DNA of 55,153 nt, from the NCBI GenBank assembly GCA_020344375.1, contig CP070823.1, positions 1,816,614 through 1,871,766 of the forward strand, read 5' to 3'. The notes beneath the pieces were generated by a model. It was not told the DNA's origin. It made no database searches and was given only the letters and a program-made list of their open reading frames with translations. Every line of letters begins with the position of its first letter. Positions within the stretch are counted from its first letter, which is position 1. This document shows, piece after piece, positions 26,310-35,943 of this stretch. This DNA comes from Gemmatimonadota bacterium (lineage in GTDB: Bacteria > Gemmatimonadota > Gemmatimonadetes > Palauibacterales > KS3-K002). A program made the position numbers and the translations under genes.

Positions 26310-29300
26310 TCAGTAGGCCCAGCCGTAGAATAGAAACACGCCGATCGACTGCTCCAGGTCGGTGCTCGAGCCCTCCTGCAGCAGCGTACCTTCGGGACCG
26401 AAACGCGGCTCCGTGACCCCACGCAGCGTCAGATTCTCACCCAGCTTCCATTCCAAGCGCACAGTCGGGCGCACCACACCGACCAATTGCTGGGCAACGC
26501 TCACAAAGATCGTGGGCGCCAGGTACCAGCCGACCTCGACCTGCGTGGCCGTGAGTGCCGGGGCCACCCCACCTGCGTACTCGTCTTCGACACCTGTCTG
26601 CGGCGCCCGGCTGACGTCGACGTAGGCGATGCCGGTCCCACCGACCAGCAGAGACTCGAGCGCGTAGCCGAAGAAAGCCTGCGGAACACCTGATGTCACG
26701 TCGGCCAACAAGCTGCCTTCCTCGCTTGCGCGGGTGAGCTCATAAGACGGCCTACCGAACAGGAGATAGGACAGCAGGTCCGACTCTGAGATCGGAGGCT
26801 GAGCGTCGCTCTCGAGGCTCAACGTCGGGTCATCCAGTGTCCCTCCGATCACCAGCCGTATGTCCAGCGGGCGCTTTTGCGTGCGCACCGTGTACAATGC
26901 GATCATATTCAGATTCGGATTCATCGCCGGCGTACCCACAAACTCGACGGCACCCTCGACGACTGCAAATCGCTTGTTGAACAGTCTGTAATCGCCGCGG
27001 ACGGCATGCAGCGTCCCATTGATCCGTAGCTCGCCCTGTGCCCGCTGCATGCGAACGGTCAAGTCACCGGCGATCTCGACATTCGCCTCCCCTGAGCGCA
27101 ACCAGGTGTCGCGTTCGACCCTGACCCCGACGTCGATCGTCAGGTGCTCCAGGAAAGGATTTCCGCTTCCGCGCCGCAGCTCGCCTTCGAGGGCTGGCGT
27201 CCTATCGAGCCGAGGGAGCTCCGCCTCAAACGGATCGATGATCTGGCTCTGCCTGCCGATCTCCTCGATAAAGAGCACACCGCTGACCACCGCAAGGTTG
27301 CCGGAGATCACGGGCTGCTCGTACGGGCCGTGCAACCTGACTCTGCCCGACAGCAGCAGGCGCGCATCGAGCTGGTCATAACTCGGCAAACCTTCGGCGA
27401 CGAGCTCGAGGCCGAACTCGGGATTCCCAGGATCCGTCAGACCGATCGTGCCGCTAAGGACCCCGCGCCCTCCCCCGGTGCTCCGGAACGCGACGTCGCG
27501 CAGCACCAGCACGTCGCCGTCGAACTGCGCCTGGCCTTCCAGCCCCTCATAGCTTATGCCCGTGCGTACGACCCGGAACGCGCCGCTTGCCAAGCTGACA
27601 GGACCTTCAAGGCTCGGGTGAGCCGGCGTTCCAGTGAGGTGAATCGAGGCTCGGGCGTGGCCCCGAAGCTCGCTGATCTGATCCGTGAAGACCGTGACGG
27701 TGGCCAGCGGTATGCTGTCTCCTTCCAACCTCACGTCGATCGGCCTTTCCGGTAGGCTCAGCCCGAACCGTGGCAGTTGCAAATCGAGTGGAAGCGTCCC
27801 GTGCACGCGGAATAGCTGCTTCAACTCCTGCCAAACGGAGGCATCCAGAGCCACCTCGCCCTCGTCGTAGTCGAGCGTACCGCTGAAGCTCGAGAAAGCG
27901 ACACCGAAGAGATGGCCGTTGCTGACGTCGAAACTGCCCTGCACGACCGGGCTGGCGACGCGGCCGGAGAGCTGTGCATTCAGCTCCAGCGTCCCCGCGA
28001 CCGCCAGGCTATCGGGCCACAGCGTGGCGGCGTTGGCAAGATCAAGCCCCGCAAGCCGCACACTGAGTGAGACCGGGCCTGCGACTCCGACCGAGCCCTC
28101 GATATCGACATGCTTGGCCCCACTCCTGAACTCGAAGCCTTCGACGGCCAGTGCACCCGACTCCTCGAGCCGGACGCGCGCTGGCTGAGTCAACTCCCAG
28201 GTCGCCGTCCCGATTCGCAACGTAAGTGTATCGAGGCCGATCACTCGTGACGCCGTTCCGAGGCTCACCCACGCCCGACCTGTGGCTGCCGCGGTCTCTT
28301 TGGCGACCTCGAATCCCACGGTGGTCACGGTGTCCGCGAGCCTACCATTCAACCGGACTTCCGCGAAATGCAGCTCGCCCAAGTCGGCACCGACACCATG
28401 AAGCTCACCCGCCGCTCGCAGGTGACCGTCGTACTCACCGACCTCGAACCACTCGACCCGAAGGCTGTCCGCAGCCCACTCAGCATAGGCCAGGCTTTCG
28501 CCCTCCACGCTTCCGTGCGCGGCGAAGCGCCCGGGTCCACGAATAATCCAGCCGTGAACCCGCGCCGAGCCCTCGATACGCGCTATTCCGGCTTCGCTGG
28601 CGGGCTCAGAGCCGCCACGCGTCACGAGGCCTGCGGCGGCAGCCAGTTGTGTCGGAAACAGCCAGGGACCTAGCCCGCCAAGGCTGTCGGCGTTGAGTTC
28701 GAACAGCAGGCTGTCCGCTTCCTCGGGAACCAGACTCAGCGCGCCCGAAGCGTGCAGTTCACCGAATTCCCCTCTCACCAGCGCGGTGTCGACCTGCAAG
28801 CGGCCGTCGGCGATCCGCAGCGCTGCGCTCGCGGAATCGAACCGCACACCGCCGACGAAAGAGGCGAAGAGATCAACCCGTCCTGCGGTCGTCAGCTCCC
28901 TGAGCCTCGCGCCTTGGCCCTCGAATTCGATTCGGAAATCGAGATCCGACTCAGGCAGGCCCTCTCGGAACTCGGCCAGCTGCACGCGCCAGCCGCGGAT
29001 CTCGCCTCGATATCGCGGGAGACCCGTCGCCAGTCCCACGTTTCCACGGATCCGAAGCGAATCCCCCAGCCCGCCGAGTCCTGCCTGGACGTCAAGATCA
29101 TCGAGCACGCCTGCTACGCGAACCTTGCCCCTGAAGTCCCCACGCAGCGGCAACTGCGGATAGTACTGGGAGAGGGTCGTGAGCGAGAGGGAGTCGACGT
29201 CCGCATCTACTTTCAGCGCCACAGGCGAGTCGGCACCCGCTCGTATGGTACTGCGTCCCCGCAACCGAGTCGGGACCAGGTCGCGATCGCGCTGCTCGAT

Positions 29301-30734
29301 CGCGAAGTCGACCACGAGCCCCTCCGCCAGCCTTCCATCGATGCGCGCGTTGCCCGTGACCTCCCCCCGCACGGTTAGACCCGGGACGAAGGCGCGAATC
29401 AGGTTGAACGAGACCGTGTCGAATTGGAGCTCCAGGCCTTGCCCGCCGAGCGCATCTCGGGTGGCATGCACGATACCCACCGCCCTGAGCCGTGACGGCA
29501 CATCCTCCCCTTCCGGCTGAACTCGCACATCCGCGTCAACCTGAAGCTCCGAAAGGGAACCGTCGAGCCCCACCCAACCGGCGAGACCTCCCTCGAAAGG
29601 CGGATCCCACCCTGTGAGCGAACCGATCAGCCTGGTGTTGAGCTGCCCTACCTCCAGCGCCACGCTGTCGAACTGTAGCCCATCCGGACGATCACGCAGC
29701 GTCATCGCGAAGCGGCCGGATAGTCTGGCGTCGGGCGACTGCCACTCGGCGTTCTGTGCCTCAAGTGCGATGCCGTCCTCGAGACTCCTGTAGCGGAAAT
29801 CGAGGCGCGCCACACCCGACGGCAGTCTCGGAATGAGCCAGGACAGGTCGTCGGTCGTTACCGGATTGCCCCGGACGGCCAGGTCATATTCCAGTTCACC
29901 GGCAAGCGTGACCCAACCCTGACCGAACACGCGCGACCCGGGAAGGTCACCTTCCCAGACGTCGAACGCCAGCGTGTCACCTCTGACCTCGACGTCGGCT
30001 CTGACCTGCTCTACTTCGAAGGGAGGACCTACAACCGTTGCCCGGCAGGCGAACTGCGAAACCTGAAACAGGCGCGGCAACCCTCGCGGAGCCGCCACAC
30101 GCGCGATCGGCAAGCTGGCGTGGAACCGTTCAACGCGGATGACGCGCTGCCAGCTTCCGTCCACGCGCTCGAGGTGCCAACGAGAGGAATCGGGGTCGCC
30201 CCCGCTCGCCGGATCCCAGGGAAAGCCGAGCGACACGTCACCCGCACGGATCGTCACTTCCCGGAGAACGACTCTAGGGCCGCCTCCACTCTCCCGCCCC
30301 TCGGCCTGCGGCGACGCCGCAGACGGCCGTCTCCCCTTGAAGATCTCCGAGACGTTCCAGCCGCCTTCCGATAGGACGCGCAACCGCACCACCGGGGCCA
30401 CCAACGTGACCTTCGGCAGCGTGACGTTGCCGATGAGGAAGTCCGACCAGCGATAGAAGACCGCCAGCGTATCCACCCGCGCGAACTCACGCCCGTCAGG
30501 CTCATAGATCCGAACACCGGCCAGTCGCACGGTGTGCAAAAGGTCGCCTTCAAGCACCGCATCGATCTCGACGCGACCGCGGATAGCACCGTTGAGTCTC
30601 TCGAGTGTGAACGACCTGACCCGCTCACGACCCCAGTCGGTCCGCGTGAGCAACATCCCCGCAGCCGTGCCCAACAGCAGTGCGGCTCCGAGCACCGCCA
30701 GGGGAATGCCTATCAGTCGCTCTTTCCAGGTCAC
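26310..30734 (-). CDS. tamB: Translocation/assembly module TamB (AsmA-like)
   Basis: A 1474-residue protein of the TamB/DUF490 family, which bridges inner and outer membrane and is thought to move phospholipids and help insert outer-membrane proteins. Residues 9-27 are an uncleaved signal anchor (IPLAVLGAALLLGTAAGML). The body is a long series of beta strands with repeated patterns such as LEGELRRGSGNPFLEHLTID and GDLTVRMQRAQGELRINGTL. The C-terminal hallmark is present: MNPNLNMIALYTVRT, LVIGGTLDDPTLSLESDAQ, SDLLSYLLFGRPSYEL, and a final strand ending FLFYGWAY. Its GTG start shares one base with the stop of the upstream barrel gene (TAGTG). Confidence 0.92.
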   Translation of the reverse strand: MTWKERLIGIPLAVLGAALLLGTAAGMLLTRTDWGRERVRSFTLERLNGAIRGRVEIDAVLEGDLLHTVRLAGVRIYEPDGREFARVDTLAVFYRWSDFLIGNVTLPKVTLVAPVVRLRVLSEGGWNVSEIFKGRRPSAASPQAEGRESGGGPRVVLREVTIRAGDVSLGFPWDPASGGDPDSSRWHLERVDGSWQRVIRVERFHASLPIARVAAPRGLPRLFQVSQFACRATVVGPPFEVEQVRADVEVRGDTLAFDVWEGDLPGSRVFGQGWVTLAGELEYDLAVRGNPVTTDDLSWLIPRLPSGVARLDFRYRSLEDGIALEAQNAEWQSPDARLSGRFAMTLRDRPDGLQFDSVALEVGQLNTRLIGSLTGWDPPFEGGLAGWVGLDGSLSELQVDADVRVQPEGEDVPSRLRAVGIVHATRDALGGQGLELQFDTVSFNLIRAFVPGLTVRGEVTGNARIDGRLAEGLVVDFAIEQRDRDLVPTRLRGRSTIRAGADSPVALKVDADVDSLSLTTLSQYYPQLPLRGDFRGKVRVAGVLDDLDVQAGLGGLGDSLRIRGNVGLATGLPRYRGEIRGWRVQLAEFREGLPESDLDFRIEFEGQGARLRELTTAGRVDLFASFVGGVRFDSASAALRIADGRLQVDTALVRGEFGELHASGALSLVPEEADSLLFELNADSLGGLGPWLFPTQLAAAAGLVTRGGSEPASEAGIARIEGSARVHGWIIRGPGRFAAHGSVEGESLAYAEWAADSLRVEWFEVGEYDGHLRAAGELHGVGADLGELHFAEVRLNGRLADTVTTVGFEVAKETAAATGRAWVSLGTASRVIGLDTLTLRIGTATWELTQPARVRLEESGALAVEGFEFRSGAKHVDIEGSVGVAGPVSLSVRLAGLDLANAATLWPDSLAVAGTLELNAQLSGRVASPVVQGSFDVSNGHLFGVAFSSFSGTLDYDEGEVALDASVWQELKQLFRVHGTLPLDLQLPRFGLSLPERPIDVRLEGDSIPLATVTVFTDQISELRGHARASIHLTGTPAHPSLEGPVSLASGAFRVVRTGISYEGLEGQAQFDGDVLVLRDVAFRSTGGGRGVLSGTIGLTDPGNPEFGLELVAEGLPSYDQLDARLLLSGRVRLHGPYEQPVISGNLAVVSGVLFIEEIGRQSQIIDPFEAELPRLDRTPALEGELRRGSGNPFLEHLTIDVGVRVERDTWLRSGEANVEIAGDLTVRMQRAQGELRINGTLHAVRGDYRLFNKRFAVVEGAVEFVGTPAMNPNLNMIALYTVRTQKRPLDIRLVIGGTLDDPTLSLESDAQPPISESDLLSYLLFGRPSYELTRASEEGSLLADVTSGVPQAFFGYALESLLVGGTGIAYVDVSRAPQTGVEDEYAGGVAPALTATQVEVGWYLAPTIFVSVAQQLVGVVRPTVRLEWKLGENLTLRGVTEPRFGPEGTLLQEGSSTDLEQSIGVFLFYGWAY

Positions 30735-32986
30735 TAGAACGCGTGTCCGATCGAGAAGTGAAGCTGCAGACGGTTCAGGAAGCCCCGCAGCCCCGAGCCT
30801 TCAAATGGGTCATAGTCGAGATATGCAGGTTTGTCATCCCCGTCTCCCAGCTGTACGATGATCAGCCTATCACCGTTGTCACCCTTCTTGCGCAGTTGAC
30901 TGACCACGGGCAACCGCTCGCTGCCACCCGTGTTATACCCCACATCCAGCCGCAAAGGCCCTACCGGGCTGCGGTAGCGGATACCGATGCCCGGCGACCA
31001 CGCCAGCTTCTCCGGCACATCCGCCTCGTCGTTCTCCGTCCAGACCTGGCCCAGGTCGAGGAACGCGACACCGCTCCAGCGCTCCGAACCCAACGGCACG
31101 CGCACCTCCAGATTGGCGACGACGGCGTTTTCGCCGCCAACGGGTCGCGGTACCACCTGCCCGGAACTCAGTCCCGCCCCAGCCAGGTCACAGACCCAGG
31201 TGTACTTCTCCGTGACGTCGGACGGCAGACACGTCGGCAGGTCCGTGGAGTCCGGTACGAGCAGTACCTTCGGGCCCAGCAAGTTCTGCCCGTAGCCCCG
31301 GACCGTGTAAGCCCCACCCGCATATTGGCGTTTCAACGGATGCGTCACGGGCTCAGTCCGCGCACCGAACCCCACACCCTCGATCCCGGTACCGATGGGC
31401 CGAACCAGGCCGCCGCGCAACCTGAGCGCCAGTACGGCACGGCCACCCAGGCGCCGGTACCAGCTGAACTCGCCCTGCGCCCTGTAATACGCCCACTCCG
31501 AACCGGTGAATCTCGAGGCATGTTCAGCCTCGAACGTTAGCCTGTAGCCGGTCGTTGGCTCGAGCACCGCGTCTGTCCTGCTGCGGGCAAAGTTCACGCC
31601 GACCCAGGAGAGCGAGCGAGGCTCCGACAGCGTCTCGATGTCGTCTGGTCGGCAGACCCCGAAGTTCGCGCAGAACAGGAAACCGGCACTGCCCTCCTCC
31701 AGGCTGTCGCGACCCACCCGATAAGTCCCGGCCAGGGCCGTCCCCCGCGAGATCTCGCGAGTCACACGCAGGTCGCCACCGTAGCTCACTCGCGCATAGA
31801 TCCCGGGCAAGCTCTGCCGCTCGGAGAAGACACCGAGATGCAGCCAGTTCTCTGTGCCGAGGAACCAGGGTTGCCGGAAGTCGGCTCGCAAGCGCCAGGT
31901 CACCTTGTTGAACGGCCCCCGCACCAGTTCGTCTTCAGTAAGCGGCACTCCCGCCTGACTGCAGGGGAACTGCCTGGCGAGCTGTGCCGTAACGATGTTT
32001 GACAGCTCACCGGTGAGCTCGAACCTGCGCGTGCCTCCGAAGAGATTGCGGTGCGTCCAACCTGCCTGAACCTGCAAGCACTCCGTCGTGGACAACCCGA
32101 ACCCGAACTGCATGCCCCGCATCTTCGCTTCGCTGACCTGGACATGCACAGCGATGGTGGAGTCAGGGCCTGGAGGTTCCCGGGTGATGTCCACGTAATC
32201 GAACAGGGCCATCGAATAGAGGTTCCGCTGGCTGCGTACGATCTCGTCCTCGCTGTACAGGTCACCTGGCCGAAATGTGAGGAGACGTTTCACGTCTTCC
32301 CGATTGAGTTCCGAGACACCCGTGACCTCGATGTCCCCGATTCGCGCTCGAGGACCCGGGACCGCTTCCAGGACGACATAGGCGCCCAGCGTGTCGGAAC
32401 TCGGGATCGAAGCTTCCACCAGCGCGGCTGCTTCTGGATATCCACGGTTACCGAGCTCGCGCTCGATCCTCTCCCGTGAGGCGGTCAGGTCCACTTCGCT
32501 GAATGGCTGCCCTTCCTTGAGCGGTAGCCGCGACAGGATCGCTCGCGCATCGGGAATATCCTCGAGACGGCTGACTTCCAGGCTACGCACGATCACCGGC
32601 GCACCCTCGTCCACCAAGAACGTCACATCGACGAAGTCACCCTCCCGTACCAGGCTGGTGTCGACCTGCGCCTGCCGATATCCGCGTCGGAAGTGGTAGA
32701 CGCGAATTCGCGCCACATCCGTCCTCAGCTCGCGCGAGTCGAACCGTTCGGTTCGCACAAAGGCACCAATCCTCAGCCAGCATAACGGGGCCAGGAAGAC
32801 GGACTTACACCCGCTCGCTCGAGTAGCGATGGCGCGCTTGATCTCGGTGTCGGAAAAGGCAGTATTCCCCTCGATCCGAACCTTGCGGACTATCGGGAGG
32901 GTGTCGCGGGCCGTGGTCTGACCCCACGCGGCGTTTGGAAGTGCCACAAGCCAAACGACGGCGAGGCAAACGGTAGCGCAAACCAT
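30734..32986 (-). CDS. BamA/TamA-family outer-membrane barrel protein
   Basis: A 750-residue outer-membrane protein. A signal peptide (ATVCLAVVWLVALPNAAWGQ) is followed by about three POTRA domains (first: VRKVRIEGNTAFSDTEIKRA; last: ARIGDIEVTGVSELNREDVK) and a 16-strand-type barrel with the conserved AYTVRGYGQNLLGP and a C-terminal strand ending LHFSIGHAF, where the terminal Phe is the usual assembly signal. With tamB directly downstream, TamA is more likely than BamA. Eight cysteines occur in four close pairs (SGCKSVFLAPLC, STTEC with QFPC, FCANFGVC, TCLPS with WVC), suggesting disulfides in loops. ATG 32986 is chosen for the signal peptide; GTG 33025 is possible. Confidence 0.9.
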   Translation of the reverse strand: MVCATVCLAVVWLVALPNAAWGQTTARDTLPIVRKVRIEGNTAFSDTEIKRAIATRASGCKSVFLAPLCWLRIGAFVRTERFDSRELRTDVARIRVYHFRRGYRQAQVDTSLVREGDFVDVTFLVDEGAPVIVRSLEVSRLEDIPDARAILSRLPLKEGQPFSEVDLTASRERIERELGNRGYPEAAALVEASIPSSDTLGAYVVLEAVPGPRARIGDIEVTGVSELNREDVKRLLTFRPGDLYSEDEIVRSQRNLYSMALFDYVDITREPPGPDSTIAVHVQVSEAKMRGMQFGFGLSTTECLQVQAGWTHRNLFGGTRRFELTGELSNIVTAQLARQFPCSQAGVPLTEDELVRGPFNKVTWRLRADFRQPWFLGTENWLHLGVFSERQSLPGIYARVSYGGDLRVTREISRGTALAGTYRVGRDSLEEGSAGFLFCANFGVCRPDDIETLSEPRSLSWVGVNFARSRTDAVLEPTTGYRLTFEAEHASRFTGSEWAYYRAQGEFSWYRRLGGRAVLALRLRGGLVRPIGTGIEGVGFGARTEPVTHPLKRQYAGGAYTVRGYGQNLLGPKVLLVPDSTDLPTCLPSDVTEKYTWVCDLAGAGLSSGQVVPRPVGGENAVVANLEVRVPLGSERWSGVAFLDLGQVWTENDEADVPEKLAWSPGIGIRYRSPVGPLRLDVGYNTGGSERLPVVSQLRKKGDNGDRLIIVQLGDGDDKPAYLDYDPFEGSGLRGFLNRLQLHFSIGHAF

Positions 32987-33101
32987 TCGGCCCCTGCGGC
33001 GGAAAGTCCCCCGACCCGACCTCACATTCGGAGTCTGATCCCACCGGACCCTCGAAGGACCGCTAGTCCCTCGGCAGCGTTCTTCGCAAGCGTCAGGCCG
33101 A

Positions 33102-33971
33102 TCAATCGTCCGCGCGACTGCGAATCGCTTCAGCGGTGTCATCCAGGTACTGTCTCGCATCGCGTGGGAAGCGGTGCTCGCTGATTGGCAAGAACCTCGA
33201 CATCTCGGCGATCCAGGCGTGGTGCACCACGTGGATCGTCGTTTCGTCCACGCTAACCAGATTGAACGTGTTTCTGTAACGCTCGCGTCCACGGCCACGG
33301 CTGGATGTCGTAGTACCGCACTGGACGATCACGATACCCCGACGCTGCAGCTCACCCGGGAAGAAGTCGAGGGAGCTACCGATGTACGACCGATGCATAT
33401 GGCCCGCCAGTATCAGATCGACGTTCAGCCGAGTGAACCGCTTGAGCGCGCGGCGCGCAAAAGGCATTACGTTGCCGCCCTCGAAGTCGGGGGGCGGAGC
33501 CAGATGGTGGTGAGTAACTACAATTCGCACGGTCCCATCGGCCGCATCCGTGAACGCGCGGCTGGCAAAGTCGAGCTGTGATCGGCGGATTCGGCCATTC
33601 GTGAGCGTGAGTCTCCGGCTAGAGTTTAGAGCGACGATCACGAGTCCGGCCACGTCCGTGACGGTGTTGACGTCCGCGGAGATGTGGCGCCGATAATGGC
33701 GGTAGGGGGCGAGAAAGCGCTCCCAGAACCGATAGAACGGCACATCATGATTGCCTGGGGTCACCGCGACCGGTGCCTGGAAGCGCTCCAGGTATCGTGC
33801 AGCCTGCCGAAACTGTTCGTCGCGCGCTCGCTGAGTCAGGTCCCCTGACACGACCACCACGTCGGGCTGAAGCTCCCGACTCTGTGTCAGAACTGCCTCA
33901 GCTACCTCCGGCAGGAAGGGCTTGCCGAAATGGAGATCAGAAAGGTGAAGGAGCGTCGGCACTGCACTCAC
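33102..33971 (-). CDS. Calcineurin-like metallophosphoesterase
   Basis: A protein of about 290 residues with the full set of dimetal phosphoesterase motifs: LLHLSDLHFGK, VVVSGDLTQ, VTPGNHDVPFY, VTHHHLAPPP and LAGHMHRSYIG. Such enzymes include CpdA-type cyclic nucleotide phosphodiesterases and UDP-sugar hydrolases such as LpxH; there is no membrane segment. It lies between lgt and the TamA-type gene. GTG 33971 lies ten bases after the lgt stop; GTG 34013 (overlapping lgt by 32 bases) and GTG 33962 are alternatives. The substrate is not predictable from the motifs alone. Confidence 0.85.
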   Translation of the reverse strand: MSAVPTLLHLSDLHFGKPFLPEVAEAVLTQSRELQPDVVVVSGDLTQRARDEQFRQAARYLERFQAPVAVTPGNHDVPFYRFWERFLAPYRHYRRHISADVNTVTDVAGLVIVALNSSRRLTLTNGRIRRSQLDFASRAFTDAADGTVRIVVTHHHLAPPPDFEGGNVMPFARRALKRFTRLNVDLILAGHMHRSYIGSSLDFFPGELQRRGIVIVQCGTTTSSRGRGRERYRNTFNLVSVDETTIHVVHHAWIAEMSRFLPISEHRFPRDARQYLDDTAEAIRSRADD

Positions 33972-33981
33972 ACCGTCCGGA

Positions 33982-34818
33982 CTAGCCGGCTGCAGGCGGC
34001 GTCTGTCCTTCACGCCGCTGCCGGCTCAACGCCCAGGCACAGTAGGCACCGCCGACTATGAGCACGAAGCTGATGACTTGCGCCAACGTGAGGGGGCCGA
34101 AGAACCGGTCGTCTTTCGCTCGAAAGACCTCGACAAACACCCGCTCCAGGCCACCCAACGCCAAATAGGCCATGAACAGCCAGCCCGCCTTGTACGGGTG
34201 TCGTCGCAACCGCCAGAGCAGCGCGAAAATCGCCAGCGAGATGGTGATCTCATACAGCTGCGTGGGGTGTACCCGCAACACCTCCCAGTCAGCCACCGAC
34301 TCGGGCACTTGCACGCCGAAATACGTGCGGAGGTTGCCTGCCGTCGAGGGCGGCGACCCTTTCGGAAACGCTATGCCGATCCAGCTGTCGGTGGGCCGGC
34401 CGTAATCATCGCCGACAAGGAAGCAGCCGACGCGCCCTACCGCGTAGGCGAGGGGCACGCCGAGGGCGGCCATGTCCGCCACCCGCGGGACAGGAAGCTT
34501 CTCGCGCCCTGCCATGACAATCACACCCAGGGACCCTCCGATGAAGCCGCCGTACCACACCAGACCAGCGCGTGAGAAAAGGGTCTCTAGCGGATACCGA
34601 ACGAGTAGCGGCCAGTTCAGGAACGCATAGTAAAGCTTGGCCCCGACGATGCCTCCGATGATCGCGCCCATGATGAGCGACCAGGCCGCATCCTTCCTAT
34701 AGCCCATGCGCTCGCACTCGAGGCTAGTCACCCAGCCCGCGCTGAGGAACGCCAGGCCTAGCATGAGGCCAAAGCTCGTAAACGTGATTCCCTTGAACTC
34801 GAACAGTATCGGATACAT
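33982..34818 (-). CDS. lgt: Phosphatidylglycerol-prolipoprotein diacylglyceryl transferase
   Basis: First enzyme of lipoprotein maturation, adding diacylglycerol to the lipobox Cys. The 278-residue protein has about seven membrane helices, the opening YPILFEFKGITFTSFGLML, the WYGGFIGG motif and the Lgt signature as GRVGCFLVGDDYGRPT, plus HPTQLYE. It serves lipoproteins such as the MltD-like protein in this window. The signature's GNF is GCF here, an acceptable variation. Confidence 0.94.
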   Translation of the reverse strand: MYPILFEFKGITFTSFGLMLGLAFLSAGWVTSLECERMGYRKDAAWSLIMGAIIGGIVGAKLYYAFLNWPLLVRYPLETLFSRAGLVWYGGFIGGSLGVIVMAGREKLPVPRVADMAALGVPLAYAVGRVGCFLVGDDYGRPTDSWIGIAFPKGSPPSTAGNLRTYFGVQVPESVADWEVLRVHPTQLYEITISLAIFALLWRLRRHPYKAGWLFMAYLALGGLERVFVEVFRAKDDRFFGPLTLAQVISFVLIVGGAYCAWALSRQRREGQTPPAAG

Positions 34819-34872
34819 CGCACTAGGTTAACTGAGTCAACCTTATAGCGCGGCCGATATCCTCAGCCGCAC

Positions 34873-35913
34873 TCAAACGACGCCCGGCATGGGAAGATCC
34901 GCCCTGGCGTTAAGAGCGAGCCCGCTTCGCTCCCCGCGCCCAAGACGAAAACTCGCTGCCCGAGCCACCATCGCCGCGTTGTCCGTCGCCAAGCGCGGCG
35001 ACGGCACGAACACCAGCCCTGTCCGTCCCACCCGGCCCTTGATCCTCTCCGCCAGCGCCTTGTTCCGCGCGACGCCGCCGCCGAGGACGACGCGCTGGCA
35101 GCCCGTTGATCGCACAGCGCGCATGGTCTTCTCGGCCAGCTGCTCCACCACAGCTCGCTGGAACGCTGCGCTCAGATGGGACACCTCACGATCCAACCCA
35201 CCCTCCTTCTCCAGCTCTCTCACTCGCATCAGCACTGCTGTCTTCAGTCCGCTGAACGACATATCGTAGTAGTCATCGCTCTCTTCGATCTGGCCCGTGC
35301 GGACCATCGGCACCGGGAACGGGTGACGCGCAGCGTCGCCCTCACGCGCCAGCCGCTCGATCGCTGGACCGCCAGGATAGCCGAGCCCCAACAGACGCGC
35401 CACCTTGTCAAACGCCTCGCCGGCGGCGTCATCCCGGGTCTGACCCAACAGCCGGTAGCGGCCCCAATCCCTCACGTGAAGAAGCAAGGTGTGGCCACCG
35501 GAGACCAGGAGGGCGACGAAAGGCGGCTGTGCACGCTCGTCCTCCAGGACCGAGGCGAATAGGTGCGCCTCCATGTGATGCACGCCAATGAAGGGCCGCC
35601 CCAAGGCATAGGCAACCGCCTTCACCCAGTTGACGCCCACAAGCAGCGATCCGATCAGGCCCGGCCCCGCCGTCACGGCGAAGGCATCGATGTCGTCGAG
35701 GCTCAATCCTGCCTGCTCGAGCGTTTGCCCCACGACTGTGTCGATCACGCGGAGCTGCGCCCGGGAGGCGACCTCCGGCACCACGCCGCCGAACTCGGCG
35801 TGCATGTCCTGCGTGGCGATCACGTGTCCCACGACATCGTGCGCGCCATTCAGGACTGCGGCCGACGTGTCGTCACACGACGTCTCGACGGCCAGGATGG
35901 TCAGATCGCTCAT
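34873..35913 (-). CDS. tsaD: tRNA N6-threonylcarbamoyladenosine transferase TsaD
   Basis: Catalytic subunit for the t6A37 modification of ANN-decoding tRNAs. The 346-residue ASKHA-fold protein shows ILAVETSCDDTSAAVL, VVPEVASRAQL, AVTAGPGLIGSLLVGV, the metal-binding GVHHMEAHLFAS, ALLVSGGHTLL and LGLGYPGGPAIERLA. Length is normal. Partners TsaB, TsaE and TsaC are not in the window. Thirty bases separate it from the CdaR-like gene upstream. Confidence 0.97.
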   Translation of the reverse strand: MSDLTILAVETSCDDTSAAVLNGAHDVVGHVIATQDMHAEFGGVVPEVASRAQLRVIDTVVGQTLEQAGLSLDDIDAFAVTAGPGLIGSLLVGVNWVKAVAYALGRPFIGVHHMEAHLFASVLEDERAQPPFVALLVSGGHTLLLHVRDWGRYRLLGQTRDDAAGEAFDKVARLLGLGYPGGPAIERLAREGDAARHPFPVPMVRTGQIEESDDYYDMSFSGLKTAVLMRVRELEKEGGLDREVSHLSAAFQRAVVEQLAEKTMRAVRSTGCQRVVLGGGVARNKALAERIKGRVGRTGLVFVPSPRLATDNAAMVARAASFRLGRGERSGLALNARADLPMPGVV

Positions 35914-35943
35914 GCCTGTCTCGCCGCTGGTGCACGCGTACGA

